From Ulva prolifera (lineage: Eukaryota > Chlorophyta > Ulvophyceae > Ulvales > Ulvaceae): 64,000 bases of DNA. Below, one piece after another: positions 27,361 through 36,805 of the stretch; the first letter of the stretch is position 1; every line of letters begins with the position of its first letter. Location of the stretch: assembly GCA_023078555.1 (NCBI GenBank), contig CM041196.1, forward strand, positions 4,464,001 to 4,528,000. Direction: 5' to 3'. The notes under the pieces are model-generated. The model saw only the letters and a program-made list of their open reading frames with translations, was not told the origin of the DNA and did not search any database. Position numbers and translations under genes: made by a program.

Positions 27361-30300
27361 CCGGGCAGCGAGCCGTTGCTAGGAATACACACGCAAATCC
27401 ACTCACGCAATCATGGCACTAGGCCGGGCACGAGCACGTACCACAGCTCGGCCGGTGATGCCAGCCAAAGATTGAAGCCCCGCACGGAGCACAAGAGCAT
27501 TCCCCTTGCACAATGCCACACTCAACCGGCGCAGAGCATTCGTCACAAACAAAGCACGGTTCACCTTACCACACCGAGACGCAACCTCCGCCAGCCGATT
27601 CAAGTGATTCATGGCAGGCCGCCCCAAGCGACCATGCGTCTCATGCGACAACGGCACGAAACCATACGCATCAGGGTCGTACAAACGATAAGCAGTGCGT
27701 TTCTGCACGTCCCGCGTCTCCGCAGCACCCCCGTCCTCGCGGGCCGCACGGCCGCAATAGGAACCAGCACAGGGGTTCACAACCGACACATCTCCTATGC
27801 ACAAAGGGTCGCCCGGCGGCATAAACATGATGTCCCCCAGTTTCTCCTGGGCCACTGCCCTGAACACCTCATCCAGCGCCGTTGCCTGCGCGGCAGCGGC
27901 CTGCTCCCCAGGCCCCGCTGGATCCTGACCACCCGGCGCCGCCGCCGCCGCCAGGGCCGCAGCCTGCGCTGCGTCTGGCGCGTGGCGCCCCATCTGGGCG
28001 CTGTGTCCAGCATCGGCGCCGGCGGCCGGAGCAGGCGTAGGTGCCGGCGCCTCGTCCGCGCGCGCGGTCGGCGGCGGCGGCGGGGCTGCAGGCATCGGCG
28101 CCGCGGGCAAGGCTGCCCCACGCGAAGGGCCCGCGACCTGGGAGGCGGGCTGGGGCGGAGCAGGGGGGGGCGGGCCCAACGGGCCAGCATGGATCTGCCT
28201 CGATGCGGCCGCGAGCCGCGCGCGGACGAACGGCGCTGTGCGCGGGATGCGCGTGGATGCCACACACGCGTGGGACCCGATCTCGCGCCATTGTTTTTCA
28301 ACGATATTGTGGCGCGAAGTCCAGGTCCCCGCATTGTGTGTGCAATTCATCGCGTGATCGAGATCATGCGGCTGTATGAGAGTGCCACATTCGCAGCGCG
28401 AGCCGACCGCATTGGGAGGGGCTGGGGACATGCCCAGGAGATACCTGATGCACAACATGAACTCAATGTCAGTCATGCGCAGCGCCTGGGAGAGCGGCAG
28501 GGTGCTCAACCAAAGGGTGGCTGCACGGCAAGCACAGCTGCGAAGCCGTGCCAAGTTGCATGCACCCTCGAGCGTGGCGACGTCATGGCTGGCAAGCAGA
28601 GCTGCCCGGCGGCGCAGGGCAACCAACTTTGTGATACGCTGCTGCATACCAGGTAACACCTTGGCGATGGTGTCGCCGCTCGCCGGCCCGGGCAGCTCCG
28701 GATGGAGCTGCTGAGCGACGTTGAGGGCCTGCCAGGTTTCCTGCAATTGTTGCCCGTGCGGCCCCCGGTACGGCTGCATGCACTCGGGGCCTCCTGCGAA
28801 CGCCTTTTGGCTCACCGCCGCCGCAGCGAGGTACGCTCCGTCCGCGACCTCCTGCGGCGTGGACGTGACGCCCAGGCCTCCGAGGCGCGCTGGAAGGACG
28901 GCTTGTGCGGCCGCACGAGTGTCGTCCCGCGGGACGCGCATGATTTCATTCACCGCAGCCAGGACGGACGCCTCCGTCCGGCGCATGTGATCGGAAATGT
29001 GCGCCCACGGCACCGCCCTGGCGTAGTGCAGCATACGGCGTTGGCAGGACATCGTGAGCAGCAAGAACTGGTCTTGCGCTTTCAGGGGCAAGCGCATCAT
29101 CTTTTCGATGGTGGCGCACACCTTGTCGGCCGTCGCTTCCGCGTGCGCCGACTCGAACGCCGGGGTGCCGATGGGCGTGCCGGTGATGACGGTGCCCTCC
29201 GTGGCATGCGTTATGCCGAGCGCGGCCGCGACGGATCCCGCATGCTGGGGGTCGCGCGAGTAGGCCGTGCACTTGTGCAGCTGGGGCTCCAGCCCGAGGG
29301 GCTCTGCTGCCGAGACCAGCGCACGGAATGCGGCGGCGGCGTCCACGCGCTGCCCGGCGATGGTGCAGTCGTCATGATACGCCATGAGGGCGGCCGTGAC
29401 CTCCCTCCCGGGTGGCTGGTGCTGGGCCTGCACTGCCTGGAGGGGGCCCTGGAGGGCCAGGGCGAAGAGCAGCGGGCTGATGGGGTCGCCTTGACGCACG
29501 CCGCGCTGCGACGTGATTGCAGCGGTGCCGGGCGGTGCGCCTTCGATGTAGAGATTTGCGGGGAACCTGTAAAGCATGGTGGCGAAGGGCAGCAGCGCAG
29601 GCTTGTGAGACGCAACGGCCTCCAAGATGGCTGCACGGGACATCATGTTGAATGCATTCTTCCAGTCCAGCTGCACAAGCACGACATCGTCCCACGCTTG
29701 CAGCACGGCGCGCGCAGCATGGCCCAGGTTCTGCGCGCCCCCTGGCACCCCGACCCCCACCTGCAGCGGCGCGAGGGAGGCACCCAGGCCACTGCACAGG
29801 GTCATGGCGCACAGGCTTACCAGGCGCTGCCACGTCTCTGCAATGGCGATAGGGCGGACGCCTCCCTGTGGCTTCTCCTGCGGGAGGAGGCGGCAGTCCA
29901 GCAAGCGCGGGAGGTGTGGCAGCCGGCCGGCGAGGGCCGCGTTCACGAAGCGGTGAATCTCCGTGAATGCGGCCGTGGAGGCCGTGCCAGCAGCCCGGAT
30001 GTGCTCATACGTCCACCCCGACAGGCCTGGGCCGCTGCCCTTCGGCAGCTTGTCGAGCAGTGCGCGGAGCGTCGCCTCGTCGATTTGCAGCGGGGGCGCG
30101 GGCTCGGCGGGCTGGGTGTCGGGGGGGAGCGCTTCTGCGGGATGCAGGTGCCGCAGCGCCTCATGCACTTCCGGGGTGTACCTGGCGATGGGCGGCGCCT
30201 CCACTTTCTCCGCGCCTTTGCGGACATTACCGTCGCTCAGTGACCTGTGGACGGAGCCCGCCAGGCGGCGATCCTGGTTCTGATTCATTCTGCGCTTCTG

Positions 30301-31487
30301 GCTCGGAGTGGGCTCCGCCAGCCTGGGCTCCTCGCCGTCCATGAACAGCGTGATGCATGTACGAGCGCGGCGCGCCGTGCCGTCCCCTCCCTTCAGCGAC
30401 AGAACCTTACCAGGGAAGTCGAGGACGCGGCCCAGGGCCAGTCGTGCTCCGTCGATGTTTGACGCGTCGCTGGCATCGTTGAAATCTCTGAGGAGCTCGG
30501 CCGTTGCGTCGCCGAACTCCGGATGGACGGTGTCCGGGACCTTCGGGGAGGGCCTGGGCTGGGCGGTGTTGTGGGCGGCGGCGGGGGCTTCGGTGAAGTG
30601 ACGGGGTGGCTGATGGGGGTGCGGCTGGGCAGGCTGGGCAGGCTGCGGCTGGGCGGGCTGCGGCTGGGCGGGCTGGGCTGGGGCGGGTTGGGCTGGGGCG
30701 GGCTGTCGGGCCGGATGTGTGGCGGGCAGCACGCAGTGACCTGACCTCAAGCTCCTGTTCTGACCTCCCACACATTTATGCGCCTTAGGGGTCTTGGTGG
30801 AGCCGAATATGCCACAGTGAGAGCAGTACGCGGCATTGAGTTCGTGCAGCTTCGCAGTAGGCAGCCTCGGCCCGTCGCGATGGATTCCTCGGATGTGGGT
30901 GAACAGACTTGAATGGGAGGAGAGACTAGCGCTGCATCCGTCATATGGACACTGAAAGCTCATACGCAGGGACTCGTTCCGCTGAAAGCGGACACACTAA
31001 CGGTGCAGTCTAACGGGCCATTGAACCGGCCAGACGGCACAAAACTAAAACAACAAACACACAACACTTTTAACGAATCAAATCTGCAGATCACCTGCGG
31101 CTAGTCCGCAGGATTGCCAGTGGGACTGCCGGACAACGGCACGCGGGCAGCCAGCGGCCCGCGCCGACATGACGGCTGCAAAGCCAAGCGGGTCACCAGG
31201 AAGGCCAGGCGAAACATAGAACAGACATCTAGGTGTTCCAAATGGGCAAGGCTGCAGGCCACTGGCGGTCAGTCCGCTGGCATTCTAGTGGGGCTGCAGA
31301 ACGACGGAACACTGGCAGCTGGCGCGCGTATTCGTTGCAGCTGCACGACAGCGGACGACAGAACACAACTAAGGGCCTATTCGTTTTCTTTTTGCTGCCT
31401 CCCGCAGCCGGGTTCTTTTGGCATGCGTCTACATCGGGACCACGACACAGCACAGACGACAGACGTACGACAAAGATACAAAGAGAT
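27346..31487 (-). mobile_element. full-length RLE-type non-LTR retrotransposon, copy 1
   Basis: The 5' end is near 31487, directly abutting a (CATA)n tail of the preceding element. It has a 5' untranslated region of about 520 bp containing two diverged direct repeats (near 31110 and 31273), one long ORF (30963-27403), and a 3' untranslated region of about 59 nt ending TTTGTAAC plus a CATA tail. It differs from copy 2 at only a handful of positions, so transposition is recent. Confidence 0.85.
27403..30963 (-). CDS. non-LTR retrotransposon polyprotein: zinc fingers, reverse transcriptase, RLE endonuclease
   Basis: The ORF is intact with 1186 residues. A C2H2 finger (Cys5, Cys10, His23, His28) and a Cys/His cluster (Cys47, Cys50, His62, Cys64) sit at the N-terminus, followed by a Pro/Gln/Ala repeat region. 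Reverse transcriptase spans roughly 310-600, with QLDWKNAF, SQRGVRQGDPISPLLFAL and the catalytic box AYHDD (Asp531-Asp532). Near the C-terminus are a CCHC motif (CECG...H...C), SRHN, and GDPLCIGDVSVVNP, the layout of the restriction-like endonuclease of R2-type elements. A Pro/Ala-rich insert of over 100 residues separates RHN from the PD-like motif, which is unusual. Encoded functions would be target cleavage and target-primed reverse transcription. Codon use is much more GC-rich than the flanks. Confidence 0.93.
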   Translation of the reverse strand: MSFQCPYDGCSASLSSHSSLFTHIRGIHRDGPRLPTAKLHELNAAYCSHCGIFGSTKTPKAHKCVGGQNRSLRSGHCVLPATHPARQPAPAQPAPAQPAQPQPAQPQPAQPAQPHPHQPPRHFTEAPAAAHNTAQPRPSPKVPDTVHPEFGDATAELLRDFNDASDASNIDGARLALGRVLDFPGKVLSLKGGDGTARRARTCITLFMDGEEPRLAEPTPSQKRRMNQNQDRRLAGSVHRSLSDGNVRKGAEKVEAPPIARYTPEVHEALRHLHPAEALPPDTQPAEPAPPLQIDEATLRALLDKLPKGSGPGLSGWTYEHIRAAGTASTAAFTEIHRFVNAALAGRLPHLPRLLDCRLLPQEKPQGGVRPIAIAETWQRLVSLCAMTLCSGLGASLAPLQVGVGVPGGAQNLGHAARAVLQAWDDVVLVQLDWKNAFNMMSRAAILEAVASHKPALLPFATMLYRFPANLYIEGAPPGTAAITSQRGVRQGDPISPLLFALALQGPLQAVQAQHQPPGREVTAALMAYHDDCTIAGQRVDAAAAFRALVSAAEPLGLEPQLHKCTAYSRDPQHAGSVAAALGITHATEGTVITGTPIGTPAFESAHAEATADKVCATIEKMMRLPLKAQDQFLLLTMSCQRRMLHYARAVPWAHISDHMRRTEASVLAAVNEIMRVPRDDTRAAAQAVLPARLGGLGVTSTPQEVADGAYLAAAAVSQKAFAGGPECMQPYRGPHGQQLQETWQALNVAQQLHPELPGPASGDTIAKVLPGMQQRITKLVALRRRAALLASHDVATLEGACNLARLRSCACRAATLWLSTLPLSQALRMTDIEFMLCIRYLLGMSPAPPNAVGSRCECGTLIQPHDLDHAMNCTHNAGTWTSRHNIVEKQWREIGSHACVASTRIPRTAPFVRARLAAASRQIHAGPLGPPPPAPPQPASQVAGPSRGAALPAAPMPAAPPPPPTARADEAPAPTPAPAAGADAGHSAQMGRHAPDAAQAAALAAAAAPGGQDPAGPGEQAAAAQATALDEVFRAVAQEKLGDIMFMPPGDPLCIGDVSVVNPCAGSYCGRAAREDGGAAETRDVQKRTAYRLYDPDAYGFVPLSHETHGRLGRPAMNHLNRLAEVASRCGKVNRALFVTNALRRLSVALCKGNALVLRAGLQSLAGITGRAVVRARARPSAMIA

Positions 31488-31658
31488 ATGTATGTATGTA
31501 GTTACAAAGGTAGAAGATGTATGTATGTATGTAGTCACAAAGGACAGAGGCCGGGCAGCGAGCCGTTGCCAGGAATACACACGCAAATGTATGTATGTAG
31601 TTACAAAGGACAGAGGCCGGGCAGCGAGCCGTTGCCAGGAATACACACGCAAATCCAC
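31488..31658 (-). repeat. two micro-fragments of RLE 3' ends plus copy 2 tail
   Basis: Reading minus from the copy 2 stop codon: its 3' end and CATA tail, then a fragment of about 70 nt with the same end and tail, then a fragment of about 12 nt with another tail, then the 5' end of copy 1. Each begins inside the previous CATA run. Confidence 0.75.
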
Positions 31659-34600
31659 TCACGCAGTCATGGCACTAGGCCGGGCACGAGCACGTACCAC
31701 AGCTCGGCCGGTGATGCCAGCCAAAGATTGAAGCCCCGCACGGAGCACAAGAGCATTCCCCTTGCACAACGCCACACTCAACCGGCGCAGAGCATTCGTC
31801 ACAAACAAAGCACGGTTCACCTTACCACACCGAGACGCAACCTCCGCCAGCCGATTCAAGTGATTCATGGCAGGCCGCCCCAAGCGACCATGCGTCTCAT
31901 GCGACAACGGCACGAAACTATACGCATCAGGGTCGTACAAACGATAAGCAGTGCGTTTCTGCACGTCCCGCGTCTCCGCAGCACCCCCGTCCTCGCGGGC
32001 CGCACGGCCGCAATAGGAACCAGCACAGGGGTTCACAACCGACACATCTCCTATGCACAAAGGGTCGCCCGGCGGCATAAACATGATGTCCCCCAGTTTC
32101 TCCTGGGCCACTGCCCTGAACACCTCATCCAGCGCCGTTGCCTGCGCGGCAGCGGCCTGCTCCCCAGGCCCCGCTGGATCCTGACCACCCGGCGCCGCCG
32201 CCGCCGCCAGGGCCGCAGCCTGCGCTGCGTCTGGCGCGTGGCGCCCCATGTGGGCGCTGTGTCCAGCATCGGCGTCGGCGGCCGGAGCAGGCGTAGGTGC
32301 CGGCGCCTCGTCCGCGCGCGCGGTCGGCGGCGGCGGCGGGGCTGCAGGCATCGGCGCCGCGGGCAAGGCTGCCCCACGCGAAGGGCCCGCGACCTGGGAG
32401 GCGGGCTGGGGCGGAGCAGGGGGGGGCGGGCCCAACGGGCCAGCATGGATCTGCCTCGATGCGGCCGCGAGCCGCGCGCGGACGAACGGCGCTGTGCGCG
32501 GGATGCGCGTGGATGCCACACACGCGTGGGACCCGATCTCGCGCCATTGTTTTTCAACGATATTGTGGCGCGAAGTCCAGGTCCCCGCATTGTGTGTGCA
32601 ATTCATCGCGTGATCGAGATCATGCGGCTGTATGAGAGTGCCACATTCGCAGCGCGAGCCGACCGCATTGGGAGGGGCTGGGGACATGCCCAGGAGATAC
32701 CTGATGCACAACATGAACTCAATGTCAGTCATGCGCAGCGCCTGGGAGAGCGGCAGGGTGCTCAACCAAAGGGTGGCTGCACGGCAAGCACAGCTGCGAA
32801 GCCGTGCCAAGTTGCATGCACCCTCGAGCGTGGCGACGTCATGGCTGGCAAGCAGAGCTGCCCGGCGGCGCAGGGCAACCAACTTTGTGATACGCTGCTG
32901 CATACCAGGTAACACCTTGGCGATGGTGTCGCCGCTCGCCGGCCCGGGCAGCTCCGGATGGAGCTGCTGAGCGACGTTGAGGGCCTGCCAGGTTTCCTGC
33001 AATTGTTGCCCGTGCGGCCCCCGGTACGGCTGCATGCACTCGGGGCCTCCTGCGAACGCCTTTTGGCTCACCGCCGCCGCAGCGAGGTACGCTCCGTCCG
33101 CGACCTCCTGCGGCGTGGACGTGACGCCCAGGCCTCCGAGGCGCGCTGGAAGGACGGCTTGTGCGGCCGCACGAGTGTCGTCCCGCGGGACGCGCATGAT
33201 TTCATTCACCGCAGCCAGGACGGACGCCTCCGTCCGGCGCATGTGATCGGAAATGTGCGCCCACGGCACCGCCCTGGCGTAGTGCAGCATACGGCGTTGG
33301 CAGGACATCGTGAGCAGCAAGAACTGGTCTTGCGCTTTCAGGGGCAAGCGCATCATCTTTTCGATGGTGGCGCACACCTTGTCGGCCGTCGCTTCCGCGT
33401 GCGCCGACTCGAACGCCGGGGTGCCGATGGGCGTGCCGGTGATGACGGTGCCCTCCGTGGCATGCGTTATGCCGAGCGCGGCCGCGACGGATCCCGCATG
33501 CTGGGGGTCGCGCGAGTAGGCCGTGCACTTGTGCAGCTGGGGCTCCAGCCCGAGGGGCTCTGCTGCCGAGACCAGCGCACGGAATGCGGCGGCGGCGTCC
33601 ACGCGCTGCCCGGCGATGGTGCAGTCGTCATGATACGCCATGAGGGCGGCCGTGACCTCCCTCCCGGGTGGCTGGTGCTGGGCCTGCACTGCCTGGAGGG
33701 GGCCCTGGAGGGCCAGGGCGAAGAGCAGCGGGCTGATGGGGTCGCCTTGACGCACGCCGCGCTGCGACGTGATTGCAGCGGTGCCGGGCGGTGCGCCTTC
33801 GATGTAGAGATTTGCGGGGAACCTGTAAAGCATGGTGGCGAAGGGCAGCAGCGCAGGCTTGTGAGACGCAACGGCCTCCAAGATGGCTGCACGGGACATC
33901 ATGTTGAATGCATTCTTCCAGTCCAGCTGCACAAGCACGACATCGTCCCACGCTTGCAGCACGGCGCGCGCAGCATGGCCCAGGTTCTGCGCGCCCCCTG
34001 GCACCCCGACCCCCACCTGCAGCGGCGCGAGGGAGGCACCCAGGCCACTGCACAGGGTCATGGCGCACAGGCTTACCAGGCGCTGCCACGTCTCTGCAAT
34101 GGCGATAGGGCGGACGCCTCCCTGTGGCTTCTCCTGCGGGAGGAGGCGGCAGTCCAGCAAGCGCGGGAGGTGTGGCAGCCGGCCGGCGAGGGCCGCGTTC
34201 ACGAAGCGGTGAATCTCCGTGAATGCGGCCGTGGAGGCCGTGCCAGCAGCCCGGATGTGCTCATACGTCCACCCCGACAGGCCTGGGCCGCTGCCCTTCG
34301 GCAGCTTGTCGAGCAGTGCGCGGAGCGTCGCCTCGTCGATTTGCAGCGGGGGCGCGGGCTCGGCGGGCTGGGTGTCGGGGGGGAGCGCTTCTGCGGGATG
34401 CAGGTGCCGCAGCGCCTCATGCACTTCCGGGGTGTACCTGGCGATGGGCGGCGCCTCCACTTTCTCCGCGCCTTTGCGGACATTACCGTCGCTCAGTGAC
34501 CTGTGGACGGAGCCCGCCAGGCGGCGATCCTGGTTCTGATTCATTCTGCGCTTCTGGCTCGGAGTGGGCTCCGCCAGCCTGGGCTCCTCGCCGTCCATGA

Positions 34601-35180
34601 ACAGCGTGATGCATGTACGAGCGCGGCGCGCCGTGCCGTCCCCTCCCTTCAGCGACAGAACCTTACCAGGGAAGTCGAGGACGCGGCCCAGGGCCAGTCG
34701 TGCTCCGTCGATGTTTGACGCGTCGCTGGCATCGTTGAAATCTCTGAGGAGCTCGGCCGTTGCGTCGCCGAACTCCGGATGGACGGTGTCCGGGACCTTC
34801 GGGGAGGGCCTGGGCTGGGCGGTGTTGTGGGCGGCGGCGGGGGCTTCGGTGAAGTGACGGGGTGGCTGATGGGGGTGCGGCTGGGCAGGCTGGGCAGGCT
34901 GCGGCTGGGCGGGCTGCGGCTGGGCGGGCTGGGCTGGGGCGGGCTGGGCTGGGGCGGGTTGGGCTGGGGCGGGCTGTCGGGCCGGATGTGTGGCGGGCAG
35001 CACGCAGTGACCTGACCTCAAGCTCCTGTTCTGACCTCCCACACATTTATGCGCCTTAGGGGTCTTGGTGGAGCCGAATATGCCACAGTGAGAGCAGTAC
35101 GCGGCATTAGAGGTCGTGCAGCTTCGCAGTAGGCAGCCTCGGCCCGTCGCGATGGATTCCTCGGATGTGGGTGAACAGAC
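31659..35180 (-). pseudogene. RLE-type retrotransposon copy 2, 5'-truncated and frameshifted
   Basis: The sequence is nearly identical to copy 1 from its 3' end to codon ~19 of the ORF. The first part, including the start codon and most of the first zinc finger, is missing: the element begins at 35180 against a CATA tail. A one-base insertion near 35108 relative to copy 1 (GGCATTAGAGG against GGCATTGAG) breaks the frame between the two zinc-finger regions. Downstream the frame is open for 1127 codons (35042-31659), with all RT and RLE motifs. One extra 15-bp Pro-Ala-Pro-Ala-Gln unit sits in the N-terminal repeat. The only amino-acid changes I noticed are a few near the C-terminus (for example GFVPL to SFVPL). 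Confidence 0.9.
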
Positions 35181-35183
35181 TTG

Positions 35184-35306
35184 TATGTATGTATGTAGTT
35201 ACAAAGGACAGAGGCCGGGCAGCGAGCCGTTGCTAGGAATTCACACGCAAATCCACTCACGCAGTCATGGGCAAATCCACTCACGCAGTCATGGCACTAG
35301 GCCGGG
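35184..35306 (-). mobile_element. RLE element 3' fragment
   Basis: It contains only the last coding residues, the 3' untranslated region and a CATA tail, with a 27-bp internal tandem duplication of the stop-codon region. Its tail is the apparent landing site of copy 2. Confidence 0.8.
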
Positions 35307-35349
35307 TACTGGAGCCTGGGAGGGGGGCCGGCACTCAGGCCTCATGCAT

Positions 35350-35667
35350 TGTCAGGAAAAGCGCCCACCCGAAGGTGTACTACTTTCCTTTCAGGATCTG
35401 GTCATATATGTACTTGAGTGCTGATGACTCAACATGACACCCCCCCTCACTCAAGGACCGTTGACTAGGATCCGAAAGCTTGGAAGGCGGACGCGTATCC
35501 TGGGTGCAGCTGCCCGGATTTAAACCCGCGTCTATGGAGGTTAAGATCCTCTCTATGACCACTCTCACCGATACCATGTCAGGAAAAGCGCCCACCCGAA
35601 GGTGTACTACTTTCCTTTCAGGATCTGGTCATATATGTACTTGAGTGCTGATGACTCAACATGACAT
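35350..35667. repeat. pair of ~90-bp direct repeats
   Basis: The block starting GTCAGGAAAAGCGCCCACCC at 35350 recurs at 35578 and is essentially identical over about 90 bp. The spacer holds a tRNA-like stretch. It resembles a small composite repeat or a SINE-type insertion with a duplicated flank. Confidence 0.8.
35505..35578 (-). other. tRNA-Lys-like sequence (possible SINE head or tRNA relic)
   Basis: On minus the order is GAGAGTGG (A-box-like), an anticodon arm AGAGG-ATCTTAA-CCTCC with U33 and anticodon CTT, and GGGTTTAAATCC (B-box-like). The T stem pairs poorly and a clear acceptor stem was not found, so a functional tRNA gene is unlikely. It lies between the two 90-bp direct repeats. 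Confidence 0.35.
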
Positions 35668-36604
35668 GCACGTCCAATTGAACCGCGAGCACCTCAGAGC
35701 GCTCCAGAACACAAGGAAAAGTCCTATAGACTCGCAATAACCTTCTGAATCGATTGTAAGTAGTGTGGGCGAAACAGGTGAAAACGCCCAGCGAAACCGG
35801 GATTTTTGGACCAAGAGCCCGTTTTGCCCAGCGACGCCTCAGATGGCCTCAAACGGTGCCCAGCGTATGCCCATCGTGCTCAGTGGGCAGAGAGCACTCG
35901 AAAAACACCATAATATGTTGCCCTGATGTTCAACTGGCTGCCACCTCGACTTGTGTCACCGTGCGGTGTTCGCGTCCGACCAGCGTCATGGCGGGCGTCC
36001 ATACTACCGGGAAACATCCCATCGATTACCATGATTTCGACCAGCTTACCGGAATATTGGCACATATGCAGCTGTCTTGTGTGGTGATCAAAGAGCAGGT
36101 GGGCGACGTGTTCCTTGCTGAGATACTCAAAACATCGCAGCAGCTCCAGTGTTGTGAACTTCATCTTAAGATGGAATTGTTGTGAGACTACCAACACTTT
36201 GATGCCTGCCCATACGGTACTGAGTGAACCTCCGGGTCAGTCAGTGTAGCATGCTACACTGCATAGCAGTGCATCTTTGCACTTTAAGATCGAAGGGACA
36301 GCAGCACCACCGACCAGATATGTTCTTCAAAAGCGATCAGGATACAAATTTGAAATGTACATGCCTATCATCAGCATGGTCTGCAAGCAAACACCATTCT
36401 ACAGAGTGGAAGGCTTGCGTAGGCACGTCATTGTTCGCCTGAATCCACACCATCATGCAGTAGATCCACGCACGGTGTTACCAGAGACAGTCTGCCATGG
36501 TCCTTAACAGTCTGCCATGGTCCTAAACATGCCTGATCTGTTGACGAAGGCGATACACTGATTTCCAGTGGTACAGAGTCACACATGTATGTATGTATGT
36601 ATGT
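35668..36604. other. no supported gene; GCCCAGCG-repeat DNA
   Basis: It contains several GCCCAGCG motifs (35790-35870) that recur at 43240-43330 near the hAT-like element, so the two stretches may be relics of the same repeat. The frames present are not recognisable. Confidence 0.4.
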
Positions 36605-36805
36605 AGTTACAAAGGACAGAGGCCGGGCAGCGAGCCGTTGCCAGGAATACACACGCAAATCCACTCACGCAATCATGGCACTAGGCCGGGCACGAGCACG
36701 TACCACAGCTCGGCCGGTGATGCCAGCCAAAGATTGAAGCCCCGCACGGAGCACAAGAGCATTCCCCTTGCACAATGCCACACTCAACCGGCGCAGAGCA
36801 TTCGT
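36605..36805 (-). mobile_element. RLE element 3' fragment joined to APE element tail
   Basis: It encodes the last 45 residues of the RLE polyprotein (from NALRRLSVALCKGN to the stop), the 3' untranslated region and a CATA tail. Its 5' junction lies directly on the CATA tail of the APE element at 36806-36822, showing one element inserted at the other's tail. Confidence 0.85.

Noticed and set aside
28702-30243. 513-codon plus-strand open frame (and its twin at 32958-34499)
   Set aside because: It is the antisense shadow of the RLE reverse transcriptase; the minus frame has all the RT motifs and the plus frame has none.
35505-35578. Functional tRNA-Lys gene
   Set aside because: T stem mismatches and no clear acceptor stem; kept only as a tRNA-like relic.
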